Positions 22,220 through 30,745 of a stretch of DNA of 64,000 nucleotides are shown in pieces. The notes under the pieces are model-generated. The model did not search any database, was not told the origin of the DNA, and saw nothing but the letters and a program-made list of their open reading frames with translations. The stretch covers positions 1,860,001 to 1,924,000 of the forward strand of contig OY970367.1 in the NCBI GenBank assembly GCA_963718635.1, read 5' to 3'. The position numbers were made by a program, and so were the translations under genes. The first letter of the stretch is position 1. The number at the start of each line of letters is the position of its first letter. The DNA is from JAIOQJ01 sp963718635. Lineage in GTDB: Bacteria; Planctomycetota; Planctomycetia; Gemmatales; Gemmataceae.

Positions 22220-22356
22220 CACGAGCCTGAAGCGCTAGCAAAGAAATGACTCGTTCTTCGCTGGCGCTTCAGGCTCGTGACAACTTATTTTTTCTTCGCT
22301 CGCGCTTCAGGCTCGTGACATCCTGTTTTTTCTTCGCTGGCGCTTCAGGCTCGTGA
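22220..22356. repeat. GCGCTTCAGGCTCGTGA repeats, 38-bp period
   Basis: Three direct copies of TTCTTCGCTGGCGCTTCAGG + CTCGTGA begin at 22254, 22292 and 22330, exactly 38 bp apart. An inverted copy lies at 22220-22246, so the first pair can form a hairpin. They lie between the McsB and VanZ-like genes. Confidence 0.8.
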
Positions 22357-22385
22357 TGTTCTGCTGGCGGCACGGTATCCGACAC

Positions 22386-23456
22386 TCAGTTCGCACTCGT
22401 TCCCAGCTCGCGCAAGCGCGAGCGAAGGTAGCGGGCGCGGGCGGCATTGCGCGCTTCGCCATCGAGCGCTTCGCCCATCAACTTTTGCAAATGCGCCGGT
22501 TGCGAATGCAGGAATAGCTCGTTCACGGTGGCCAGCGAAACATCTTCGACAAGCTTCAGATGAATCCCGAGCCTGACAGACGAAAGCAGTTCCATCGTCT
22601 CTTCGGAAGTCATCATGGTGGCCGATTGCAACGTGCCCACCGCGCGGGCGACGCGATCCTGCATCGCCTGCCGGCTTTCGCGGACCAGCGCACTGCGTGC
22701 CATGCGCTCGTATCGCATGATCTCGGTGATCACTTCGCGAATATCGCTCAGGGCAGAGGCTTCGCTCTTGCCGAGCGTCACTTGATTGGAGATTTGATAG
22801 AAATCGCCAGAAGCCCGGCTTCCTTCGCCGTAGAGTCCGCGCACCACCAGATTGATTTTCTGCAATGCTTTGAAGGCTTTTTCGATCTGCTTGGTGATGC
22901 CGAGCGCGGGCAGATGCAGCATGACGCTCGCGCGCATGCCGGTGCCGACATTCGTTGGACATGCTGTCAGATAGCCGAACTGCTCGTGAAAGGCGTACGA
23001 AAGTTTCGCTTCGATCAGGTCGTCGATGCGGTCGATCTCTTCCCAGGCGCTTTCAAGCGCCAATCCGCTGCGCATCACTTGCAGGCGCAGCTGGTCTTCC
23101 TCATTCACCATCAAACTGACCGATTCGCGATCGTCGAAGGCGACGCCGCGCGGGCCTTCCATAACGGTCGCCAGTTCTCGACTGATCAGTTGCCGTTCGA
23201 CCAAGAATTGCCGATCGATGTTGCCCAACTGTGAGACTTCTTGATAGCCAAGCCGATGCGTTAAGTCGAGTTGGACGATACAGTCGCGCAGGCGGGTTTC
23301 AATCTCGGCCTTCTGGTGGACGTTGGCGCGATTGGTGAAGGGATGGTCGGCAAGGTTGCGGGCCAGTCGGACGCGCGTGGAAACCACCACGTCGGACTCC
23401 GGCCCGGAGGCGCGCAGCCATTCGCCCAGCTTCGGCAACAGGCTATCCAGTTTCAT
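22386..23456 (-). CDS. mcsB: Protein arginine kinase McsB
   Basis: ATP:guanidino phosphotransferase-fold kinase of 356 residues that phosphorylates protein arginines. Seen here are the nucleotide-site signature VVVSTRVRLARNLADHPF, NEEDQLRLQVM, and the catalytic loop EQFGYLTACPTNVGTGMRAS with the essential Cys. A Glu/Arg-rich tail (EARNAARARYLRSRLRE) resembles the phospho-Arg-binding RDxxRA region but is not a perfect match. In Bacillus, McsB marks proteins for ClpCP and needs McsA for activation. Its ATG overlaps the stop of the upstream mcsA-like gene by four bases, which indicates coupled expression. Neither ctsR nor clpC is in the window. Confidence 0.93.
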   Translation of the reverse strand: MKLDSLLPKLGEWLRASGPESDVVVSTRVRLARNLADHPFTNRANVHQKAEIETRLRDCIVQLDLTHRLGYQEVSQLGNIDRQFLVERQLISRELATVMEGPRGVAFDDRESVSLMVNEEDQLRLQVMRSGLALESAWEEIDRIDDLIEAKLSYAFHEQFGYLTACPTNVGTGMRASVMLHLPALGITKQIEKAFKALQKINLVVRGLYGEGSRASGDFYQISNQVTLGKSEASALSDIREVITEIMRYERMARSALVRESRQAMQDRVARAVGTLQSATMMTSEETMELLSSVRLGIHLKLVEDVSLATVNELFLHSQPAHLQKLMGEALDGEARNAARARYLRSRLRELGTSAN

Positions 23457-23947
23457 TCGGCGGTCCCCAGGCTTCGGATCAAGTCACGCAGGCGGGCGGC
23501 TTCTTCATAATGTTCCGCCAGCACCGCTTCGTCAATCCGACGGCGCAATTCCGTCCGGTCCGTCTGGCTGCGCCGAGCCGAGTGCCGGTTCGGCGTCTTG
23601 CCCACATGCCTTGTATGGCGATGAATCCGTTCGAGCAACGGCTCCAGTGCTGCGCGAAACACTTCATAGTCGGCCGGACAACCAAGCCGGCCCTGCGCCC
23701 GAAACTGAGCGTACTTCAGGCCGCAATGCGGGCAAATCTCATCGTTGGCCGCCGCCTTGATTTTCAACTCTTGCGACTGGCTTACTAAGAATTGTAGCAA
23801 AGCGGGAACGTTGAGCGCTTTCTCCGCATCGGGAATAAGCTGATGCTCGCGAGCACACTCCTCGCAAAGATGGCTTTCACTTTTTTTCTTGCTGATGATG
23901 TCGGTCAGGTGAACGGTGGCCGGACGGTGGCAGAATTGACATTTCAT
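23453..23947 (-). CDS. mcsA: McsA-like zinc/UVR protein, paralog 1
   Basis: Probable activator of the adjacent arginine kinase, 164 residues. Two zinc ribbons are visible: CQFC...CEEC at residues 3-31 and CPHC...C in the CPHCGLKYAQFRAQGRLGCP segment. A C-terminal UvrB/UvrC (UVR) motif follows (DEAVLAEHYEEAARLRDLI). The architecture and the ATGA overlap with mcsB match the McsA-McsB pair of Firmicutes. A second copy of the same design is just upstream at 24062. Confidence 0.9.
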   Translation of the reverse strand: MKCQFCHRPATVHLTDIISKKKSESHLCEECAREHQLIPDAEKALNVPALLQFLVSQSQELKIKAAANDEICPHCGLKYAQFRAQGRLGCPADYEVFRAALEPLLERIHRHTRHVGKTPNRHSARRSQTDRTELRRRIDEAVLAEHYEEAARLRDLIRSLGTAE

Positions 23948-23966
23948 CTTACCCCCATCCTTTCTT

Positions 23967-24020
23967 CGCCGAAGCCAAACAGTCGCCTTTCGCTCCGCGA
24001 AAGGCGACTATTTCGGCGAA
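23967..24020. repeat. CCTTTCGCTCCGCGAAAGG hairpin
   Basis: A 13-bp perfect stem (23981-23993 with 23997-24009) closed by TCC, inside an outer TTCGCCGAA/TTTCGGCGAA pair. It sits between the two mcsA-like genes, so it could attenuate or process a common transcript. Confidence 0.75.
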
Positions 24021-24061
24021 TCCTTGACCGGTGAACTATCACTGCCGTTTGCCGACGCGAC

Positions 24062-24541
24062 CTACACCGTCTCTTCGAGACGGCGAATGCGATCGCGCAG
24101 ACGGGCGGCCTCCTCGTAAGCTTCGTCGGTGACTGCTTTATGCAACTGCTTTTTCAGTTTCACCAATTCTTGCTGGCTCTGCCGAAGATCGGGAAGCCGG
24201 CGCGGCGTCTTGCCCGAATGCTTGGTCCCGCCGTGGATCCCTTCGAGCAAAGGCGCCAATTCCGTTTCGAATGCGACGTAATCGTGCGGACATCCCAGCC
24301 GGCCCGAATTGCGAAAGTCGATGAACTTTAAGCCGCAAATTTCACACTGACGCCCGCCGATCGTGCCTGCTTCATCTAACTCTTCTTTCTCAACTGCTTT
24401 GCCTGCCGCCTTCGCTACCGGCGGTTCGTAAAGATGTTTCTGAGCGCAATCCTCACAGAGGTGGAGCTCCTCGTACTGGTTTTCGCCAGTGACTTCGGTG
24501 ATATGCAACGTGGCCGCCTTGGCGCAATTCTGACATTTCAT
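24062..24541 (-). CDS. McsA-like zinc/UVR protein, paralog 2
   Basis: 159 residues with the same layout as the neighbour: CQNC...CEDC near the N-terminus, a central CEICGLKFIDFRNSGRLGCP ribbon, and a C-terminal UVR motif (AVTDEAYEEAARLRDRIRRL). A linker rich in Ala, Lys and Glu at about 40-60 is specific to this copy. Tandem paralogs suggest a duplication with possible division of labour: one copy activating McsB and the other feeding a different substrate or adaptor. A 114-bp gap with a strong hairpin separates it from the next gene. Confidence 0.85.
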   Translation of the reverse strand: MKCQNCAKAATLHITEVTGENQYEELHLCEDCAQKHLYEPPVAKAAGKAVEKEELDEAGTIGGRQCEICGLKFIDFRNSGRLGCPHDYVAFETELAPLLEGIHGGTKHSGKTPRRLPDLRQSQQELVKLKKQLHKAVTDEAYEEAARLRDRIRRLEETV

Positions 24542-24657
24542 CGCCGCGAACCCGCTCGATGTGCCGGGGATTATCCAACCGTCTGCTCATTGTATCAAGC
24601 ATCCCTCGGCAATCACAAGGGGCGGGGACCGTTAGAGAGCGTGATGCGTCAAAAAAA

Positions 24658-24690
24658 GATTTCCTAAAAACAGCGCGCCTAAGCTGGTAT
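24658..24690 (+). repeat. CCTAAGCTAGTAC dispersed motif, copy B
   Basis: GATTTCCTAAAAACAGCGCG + CCTAAGCTGGTAT, about 90% identical to copy A (9028-9060, inverted) and similar to copy C (62431-62458). The palindromic region lies immediately on its right, the same relative side as at the other two sites. Confidence 0.7.
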
Positions 24691-24712
24691 GTCGGATTTC
24701 GACGTTTCGTTG

Positions 24713-24893
24713 TTGGCGCGGTTAGCGCCCCGACCGTTATGGGGCGAAAGCGCTATCTCATCGTTACACACAACTAAATTCGCCGATGCCTTTGAGCCTG
24801 AAAGGCTCATTCTGTCAGCCCAGGCCGAAGTCCCTGAAAGGGACAAAGGCCTGGGTTTGCGACAACGCCGCGCATCGGCCCTGTAAGGGCCGT
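24713..24893. repeat. Cluster of small TGAA-loop palindromes
   Basis: Short hairpins with related loops and different arms: GGCGCGGTTAGCGCC, GCCTGAAAGGC, CCCTGAAAGGG and GGCCCTGTAAGGGCC. Larger flanking complementarity, CAGGCC/GGCCTG, joins the middle ones. This is a third fixed-centre, variable-arm family. Confidence 0.6.
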
Positions 24894-24985
24894 TCATTTG
24901 TTTTAGCTCTAAACGTTACGTTCAAGCCGACCGATATCTCGGCATTTGTTGAGGTAAAAGTCGTTTTGTCGAGATGTTGCCTCAG

Positions 24986-25225
24986 TCGAGTGGCAACATC
25001 GCCACTTCGAACCGTTCGAACTCAACGTTCAAACGACCGCCACTGAAAACGTTTTCAATCGAGTGGCAACATCGCCACTTCGAACCGTTCGAAGTCAACG
25101 TTCAAACAACTTCCACTGTAAATCTTTTACAGTCGAGTCGAATCGATTCCACTTCGAACCGTTCGAAGTCAACGTTCAAACGACCGCTAATGAAAACGTT
25201 TTCAGTCGAGTGGCAACGTTGCCAC
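24986..25225. repeat. 73-74-bp tandem array with covarying palindromes
   Basis: Three full units and a partial one start with TCGAG at 24986, 25059, 25133 and 25206. Each unit holds palindrome 1 (TGGCAACATCGCCA; TCGAATCGATTCCA in unit 3; the perfect TGGCAACGTTGCCA in unit 4), the fixed TTCGAACCGTTCGAA and CAACGTTC, and palindrome 2 (TGAAAACGTTTTCA, or TGTAAATCTTTTACA in unit 2). Palindromicity is largely kept where the letters differ. Confidence 0.85.
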
Positions 25226-25391
25226 TTTTTGGCAAGCTGCCGAGCGGTGCGAATCTCGGAACTTCACCGAAGACGCGCAGTTTTCCGGTTTTTCCTCAAA
25301 GTCAGAGCGTTCGGATTGTCGAAGATAATCGCAATGACCGGTCGGTGAAAACCGCCGGCGACCAGCCACGGATACCCGATCGGAGAGAGCT

Positions 25392-26581
25392 ATGAAACGG
25401 ACCGCAGGAGCAGTCTTACTGTTGGCCAGCCTTGGCGGCTGTATGCAGACCGATCGGAACAAGACCGCCTACTTCAACCAGGCGAAGGCCGCCGCCCAGG
25501 CCAAAAAGGCAACCGGCGCCTACCAGGGACCTTACGGCGAACCAATCACCGCGGGCAATAATCCGGCCACCGGGATGTCGCCCGGCTTGGTTAACGCCGG
25601 CTACACTGCAGGCACGAATCCGCGAGCCGGGACTGACTTGATTGCGGCGGGTTACCTGAACAACGCCGATGAAACCTGCCCGCCCGGCCGGGCGTCTGTT
25701 GGCGGCGAGCCCAGCGGCGCCGATCGCAGCGGCGGTCTTGGCTACGGCCGAGCGCGTGGCGAAATGCCCGCCCCGCCGTTCTACAACAAGATGCAGGGGA
25801 TCGTTCCCGTTGGTCCTCAAGGACCGAACGGCGCGGTCGCAGCCGTAGCGCTTATCCTGCCCAAATGCCAATGCGCCCGATGAACATGCGGACCTCCGTG
25901 AATTTCGCCAGCCCGGATGGCATGCGCGTCACCTGGTTCGGGCCCACCGGCTGGAACGAGCAGCCGCTCATCACTCCCGCGCACTACAACTTCCTTCAAG
26001 GCGGCGTCTACCGCATGAGAATGAGTTCTGTCGCCAATCGGCTGGAGAAAGTCTATTACCCGACTCTTGAAATCATCCCCGCTTCGGACAATACCGCCAC
26101 CTATCTTGCCCATAGTTCAGTGCCGGTAACTTTCACCGATGAAGATTTCGAACAGGTTGATTCGGGCAATTTCCTGGTGAAAGTCGTCTATCTGCCGAAC
26201 CCGCAGAATCAAGACTTGGCCACCGTGGCTGGGCCGAATGAATTGGTGTCAACGCGCTTGGAGCCGGGCATTGATCCGATCGTTGAGGCCCAACGACGCG
26301 GCACGATTCTGCTGATCGTCCGCATGGGCAACATCGATCTGAATGCTCCGAACTCGCCGGCTATGGATGCTCCTAATCCATACATGATGCAGCGAATGAT
26401 GCCGCCGCAAGCAGCGCCGGCAACGCCGCTGCCGACACCAACGCCGACGCCCGAAAAAATTGATGGCAAGATGCAGGAACCGCAGCCGATGCCGCTGCCG
26501 AAAACTGCGCCGCCCGAAGAGAAAAAGACGCCGGACGCGCCGGTCACCATCCGACCGCTGACCTTGCCGACGCTGCCGTAA
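25392..26581 (+). CDS. Lipoprotein with a domain shared with the next gene (frame-interrupted)
   Basis: Predicted lipoprotein of about 396 residues. The signal peptide ends in a lipobox, SLGGC, with Cys17. Residues about 20-150 are low-complexity (Gly/Ala/Pro). The core (about 160-310) contains MRVTWFGPTGW, GVYRMRMSSV, PTLEIIP, TFTDEDFEQVDSGNFLVKVV and RGTILLIVRMG; the same order of motifs appears in the protein at 26974. The tail is Pro-rich, ending in repeated TPTPTP and LPKTAPPEE. A missing base at about 25847-25850 breaks the frame; adding one G gives AAVGAYPAQ-MPMRPMNM. I do not recognise a named family. An envelope role in Planctomycetota is likely but unproven. Confidence 0.75.
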
Positions 26582-26596
26582 ACGTCTCCGATCAGG

Positions 26597-26654
26597 CGAG
26601 CCGGTAGCGTAAGCGACCAGAGTGATTTCTCCGGTCGGTTTCGCTACTGGCTCG
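26597..26654. repeat. GAGCCGG-type inverted repeat
   Basis: Left arm CGAGCCGGTAGCGTAAGCGA (26597 onward) and right arm ending CTACTGGCTCG (26654), imperfectly complementary. It starts 16 bp after the lipoprotein stop. Relatives follow other genes at 32083-32143 and 41905-41977, so a role in transcript ends is possible. Confidence 0.65.
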
Positions 26655-26762
26655 GATGATGAATGCCGACAATTAATTGGTGATGAAATACTAACGAAAC
26701 TCTGCCTGTGACCGACGAGAAATTTCAAGCTTTAAGCGTTCAACGATAAATAAAGACTCATA

Positions 26763-26888
26763 AGTCACGGATTAAACACTGACAAAACACAGATAAATCA
26801 AACGTCTTATTAAAGTTTCAACAACACGCGTTGTTGAGACGTCTCCCGGTTCATCCGTGTTTTTTCTGTGTTCCATCCGTGGCTAAAT
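26763..26888. repeat. CACGGATTAAACAC inverted repeat, copy 1
   Basis: Outer arms AGTCACGGATTAAACACTGA and TGTTCCATCCGTGGCT, rich in ACACGGAT steps, enclose a smaller palindrome around AACAACACGCGTTGTTG. A second copy is at 31879-31982. It is non-coding and MITE-like. Confidence 0.7.
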
Positions 26889-26973
26889 GATTTTGCTTGG
26901 TTCGGCGCCCGTCTAGCCTTGGAGCGTCGCTTCGCTTGCGATTCAAACTCTAAAATAACCCAGCGGCACTGAC

Positions 26974-28409
26974 ATGAAATTTGGAATTCTAGCGTTGATG
27001 ATGCCGCTGTTGCTGGGTGCCGCGCCCGAAGCACCGCCTTTTGCTGGCGCTTTCACTTTCGTCAAAGTCATCGCTCCTGAAGGTTCTAAGACGACCTGGC
27101 ATCCACGAACAGCGCACGCGGCTGTGACGGAAAATGGCACAGCTATCGGCTTACGGCCCGGCTATTCCTACCGCTTCGAGTTGGCGAATGTCGGCGAAAA
27201 TCGCAATGTGATGATCTGGCCTTCGATTGAAGTGCTTGGCACTCTCGTCGCCCGTCCCAATATGAAGGTCTCCGAACATCCGATTCCGATCGTTCTTTCC
27301 GAAGAAGACATTGGCCGAATCATCGAAGGGCGCTTTTTGGCCAAGATCTATTATCTCGAAGATCCGGATAAGGCCGTGAATGGTCCGCAGCCGCTCGGCG
27401 TGCCGATGGAAGCAAGCACGACCAGCGAGGTCGAGGCGATCAAGGAAGCCACCGAGCGCGGCCGGCTGATGATCATTGTGCGCGCGGGCGAACGAATGTG
27501 GACGGATGATGAACTCGTTCGCGAGAATGTTCCGGGCTCGATTTGGATTCCCTCGATGATGAAGTCGATTCCGATGCCGGCCACGTCGCATTGCCTCCCC
27601 TATTGCCGTATCCCGCTTTATGATCCGCTGCTTGGCCCTAAGCAGTTGACTGGCGAATGCCTTTACGACGGCGGCGATCGCAATCTGAATCTCGGCATTG
27701 GCCGTGAAAACAAACTCTACGGTCTCGACCCTTCGGATACCGCCCTCGAATACACAACGCCCTCGGGGAAAAAAGTGACGTCGTCGAATCGCGTCTGCAT
27801 CTGTGTGCCTCGCTTTGCCGTTCGTCGCGTTGAGTTGTCGGCGATTGTGCAACATGGCTACCGCGGTCCGCAAATCGAACTGCAAAGCGATCGCCAGCGC
27901 GAAATCGCCCGTCGGCTGCCGCCGTTAGCTGTGGCACGAATCGAGCAGCCAATCAATCAGACGGGCGCCGTCCGCGCGAGCGGCCTGTTGTTGGAAACCG
28001 GTCCGCTGTTGAAGGAAGCACTCGTCGGCAAGCCCGCGGCGGTGGCTGGTTTGAAGGGCGCTCAAGTTACAGCCCAGGTGCGCGAGCCCGAAGACCTCAC
28101 CGTTTATCCGGATTGCGGCTTGATTCTGACCAAGCGCGTCGATCCGCCGAATCCGAAACAGATCGGCGAAGTCGTTACGTTTTTTCTGAGTTACCGCAAC
28201 CCGGGAACGCAACCGATGACCGACTTAGCTGTCAGCGACAGCCTGACGGCCCGGCTCGAATACATCGAAGGCAGCGCCAAATCGGACCGCGCGGCCACGT
28301 TCACCGCTTCACCCAATGAAGCAGGCTCAGTGGTCCTGCGTGGGCCATTGATGGCCCGCTTCTTCCCGGCCAACGCGGACTGGTCACTTTCCGAGCGCGG
28401 ATACGTTAG
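26974..28409 (+). CDS. Exported DUF11 protein paralogous in part to the upstream lipoprotein (frame-interrupted)
   Basis: Exported protein of about 478 residues with an N-terminal signal peptide (LALMMPLLLGAAPEAPP). Residues about 45-180 share order and spacing with the upstream lipoprotein: GYSYRFELANV, PSIEVLG, VLSEEDIGRIIEGRFLAKIYYLED, RGRLMIIVRAG. A Cys-containing middle part (SHCLPYCRIPLYDPL; CICVPRFAVRR) leads to a C-terminal DUF11 domain (DCGLILTKRVDPPNP, VVTFFLSYRNPGTQPM, VSDSLTARLEYIEGS). One T is missing near 28341; restoring it gives VVLRWAIDGPLLPGQRGLVT and a TAG at 28407-28409, the normal DUF11 end. The raw open frame instead runs on to 28674 through an intergenic repeat. Probably an envelope structural protein. 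Confidence 0.75.
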
Positions 28410-28417
28410 GGCAATTT

Positions 28418-28494
28418 GTAGGGTAGGTGAAGGCTTTGCGAAACCCACCTCTTTGATTTTTGGGTGGGTTGCGCAAAGCCTTCACCCACCCTAC
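28418..28494. repeat. GTGAAGGCTTTGCG inverted repeat
   Basis: Arms GTAGGGTAGGTGAAGGCTTT (28418 onward) and AAAGCCTTCACCCACCCTAC (to 28494), about 32 bp each with one or two mismatches, begin nine bases after the repaired stop. The raw reading frame translates through it, which is why that tail looks unlike any protein domain. Confidence 0.8.
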
Positions 28495-28612
28495 GGGCAA
28501 ACGATTTCGCTTTGCGTAGACCTTCTTGGCAATGCTCATTTGCTTCGCTATGATCAAATGACCCCTTTGACATGTTCAATAGAAATTCACCCGTCTCTAA
28601 CGGGGACTCTCA

Positions 28613-29578
28613 ATGCGGCTTCACTCTGGCTTATCGTTTATGCAAGGCCGGCGCCGGGCCTTCACTCTGATTGAGCTTCTGGTCGTGATTGCGATCATCG
28701 CGGTTCTCATTGGGCTTCTCTTGCCTGCGGTGCAGAAGGTTCGGGAATCAGCTTCGCGCATTAAATGCACGAACAATCTCAAACAGCTTGCGCTTGCCAT
28801 TCACACGTATCAAGACGGCAACGGCGCCTTTCCTGTAAACTCGGGAACCACTGAGACATCGGCCGCTGCCAACTGGAGTTGGATGGCGCGTATCTTACCG
28901 TTCGTCGAGCAGGGCAATCTAGCCGCACAAGCGAACATCCCTTCGGCGGTTATGAGTGATCCGGCCGCCCAGGCCGGGATGGCCACTCAGGTCAATAATT
29001 TCCTTTGCCCAAGTGATCCCAACAACAAAGGAACGCGGACAAATGAGTACAATATCACCGGTACACCCGTCGCGATGACGAACTACAAAGGAGTGAGCGG
29101 CGCTAATTGGGGTACGGATAGCAATCTAGCTGGCGGCGCCGGCACCACGTTCACTTGCGATGCGCGCTGGCGCAACCCGAGCATCGCCGGCAATTACAAT
29201 GGCCTGGATGAAGGCGATGGCTGTCTCTATCGGTCCGACTACCGTCGTCCGCTTACCTTATCCGGCATTACCGACGGCACGAGCAACACGTTCATGATTG
29301 GCGAAGATGTGCCATCCATGAATCAGCATTGCGATTGGCCATTTGCCAATCATGCCAACGGCACCTGCGGCATCGGCCCGAACGCCAAACCGACAACCGG
29401 CGGAAGTTACGCGCCCGCCGATTGGCCCAATGTCTATTCCTTCCACAGTCTGCACCCGAACGGTCTCTCCTTCGCTATGGCCGATGGCTCCGTTCATTTC
29501 ATTCAAAACCAGATCGATTTGAGCCTCTACCGTGCGCTGGCAACGATTAGCAGCGGAGAAGTGGCGGTTGTACCGTAG
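28613..29578 (+). CDS. DUF1559 domain protein with pilin-like N-terminus
   Basis: 321 residues. The N-terminus RRRAFTLIELLVVIAIIAVL is a prepilin-type methylation and membrane segment. DUF1559 landmarks are LLPAVQKVRESASR, CTNNLKQLALAIHTYQD, FLCPSDPNN, GITDGTSNTFMIGED and HPNGLSFAMADGSVHFI. An alternative start is ATG 28640, closer to the pilin motif. Paralogous to the protein at 9090 but shorter and divergent in the middle. It is a surface protein of unknown role. Confidence 0.92.
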   Translation: MRLHSGLSFMQGRRRAFTLIELLVVIAIIAVLIGLLLPAVQKVRESASRIKCTNNLKQLALAIHTYQDGNGAFPVNSGTTETSAAANWSWMARILPFVEQGNLAAQANIPSAVMSDPAAQAGMATQVNNFLCPSDPNNKGTRTNEYNITGTPVAMTNYKGVSGANWGTDSNLAGGAGTTFTCDARWRNPSIAGNYNGLDEGDGCLYRSDYRRPLTLSGITDGTSNTFMIGEDVPSMNQHCDWPFANHANGTCGIGPNAKPTTGGSYAPADWPNVYSFHSLHPNGLSFAMADGSVHFIQNQIDLSLYRALATISSGEVAVVP

Positions 29579-29642
29579 GTGCAGGCTGCGGCTGTGAAAC
29601 CGACGTTCCAGAAGCAACATTGATGAACGGAACAAGCATCAA

Positions 29643-29735
29643 GTTAGCCGCGACGCGAAGGCTTTGCGCAGTCGGAGCGCTTTTCTTTCAGGCCGAAAAC
29701 GCTCCGCTGCGCAAAGCCTTCGCGTCGCGGCTAAC
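29643..29735. repeat. Long hairpin with GCGAAGGCTTTGCGCA arms
   Basis: Two 36-37-bp arms (29643-29679 and 29700-29735), complementary except for one extra T in the left arm, with a 20-base loop. The core GAAGGCTTTGCGCA is shared with the 28418-28494 repeat. It lies between the convergent DUF1559 and lipoate ligase genes. Confidence 0.85.
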
Positions 29736-29773
29736 TGTCAAATGCGAACATCTTCGGGTAGGAACAACAATTC

Positions 29774-30487
29774 CTAGCGTCGTCGAATCCAGTCGGCATT
29801 TGCGTATTTTGCCGCAATCAGCTCATCAATCCTTTGACGTGGAACTTCTCGCACCGCCTGTCGAGCTCCCCATTCCGCTGCGATTAGTCGCTTTAGCTCG
29901 GCAGCAGTTGTACCGAGGTTGGCCACAAAGTTTTCGTGATCGCGTTGGCCGCGGTAGTCGGGCTGCTTTTCGGGCATGGCGAGTCAGCGCGACAACAGGC
30001 TGAGATTAAATTGATAGAGCAACGTGCCGTGATGCAACACGGTTGAACGTTTGCGCTGTTGGGCGTTGCCCGAACATTTGTGGTGGTTGTTGGCCAGGTC
30101 GCTCGTACCTGAAAGATCGAGATGAACGACACCTGCTAATGATTGGGCCATTTTTCCGAGAATATAGCGGTAAGAGGCATTCACATCCTTAAGAGCAGGG
30201 TTGAGATCGAATCGGAGTATTAGGCTGAACAACAGACACCCCGGCCCTAGCAATACAGTGCCCCCGCCGCTCGAACGGCGCTGAATCGACACTTCGTCGC
30301 GGATGCAGGCGTGTTCATCAACGTCAGCGGCCAAGTTGCCCCCAGCGCCTAGAATGACGGCTGGGTTCGGCCATTCCCAGAAACGGAGCGACTCGTTCGC
30401 GGCGCCTTCATCGGCCTCGAGCAACAGCACTTCGTCGAACGCCAAGTTCTCAGCCAAGGTCGGAAGGGTGAGGTCGATCAGATCCAT
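29774..30487 (-). pseudogene. Lipoate-protein ligase A family, interrupted by an in-frame UGA
   Basis: Attaches lipoate (or a related cofactor) to acyl carrier domains. The BPL/LplA/LipB fold shows FWEWPNPAVILGAGGN, the glycine loop SIQRRSSGGGTVLLGPG and HKCSGNAQQRKR with the catalytic Lys, then HGTLLYQFNLSLLSR. A UGA at 29984-29986 follows directly, and the same frame continues with LAMPEKQPDYRGQRDHENFV, the normal C-terminus. Total about 237 residues, normal for the family. The UGA replaces a residue that is usually Tyr in R-Y-L. It could be a nonsense mutation, a base error (from CGA, TGG or TTA) or readthrough. No frame change is needed, unlike the other broken genes here. Confidence 0.8.
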
Positions 30488-30745
30488 TGTCCCTACTTTT
30501 CACTGATTGGCCGGCTTTGATAAGGTTTGATGATACTCACGTTGACGAACGCGCCGACAAGAATCATTTCTTTATGCGTCCATTCCGAGTTATCCGTGTT
30601 TGGATCGTCTTTCTTCGCTCTTATTTTTTTGTCCCATATTTTTTTGTCGTCTCTACTTTGTCGAGAGGGAAATTTCGCATCGGGTGAAGGGCTCTCCATA
30701 TCTTAATGAGTAGGCCATGCATCAGACGCCAGTGCGATTGGAAAA

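Larger units (their letters stand above)
24542..25391. other. Non-coding repeat region upstream of the lipoprotein gene
   Basis: About 850 bp between divergent genes. From left to right it holds the 30-bp CCTAAGCT motif (24658), a run of small palindromes (24691-24898) and a 73-74-bp tandem array of covarying palindromes (24986-25225). I find no credible gene; the open frames through the array simply repeat the DNA. Promoters of both flanking operons presumably lie here. Confidence 0.75.

Noticed and set aside
24986..25225. Possible CRISPR array
   Set aside because: The units are contiguous at 73-74 bp with no constant-repeat/unique-spacer alternation, and no cas gene is near.
29774..30487. 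UGA recoding as a general genetic-code change
   Set aside because: UGA serves as the stop for several intact genes here, such as the hybrid kinase at 2092-4095 and the McsA-like genes, so reassignment is unlikely.
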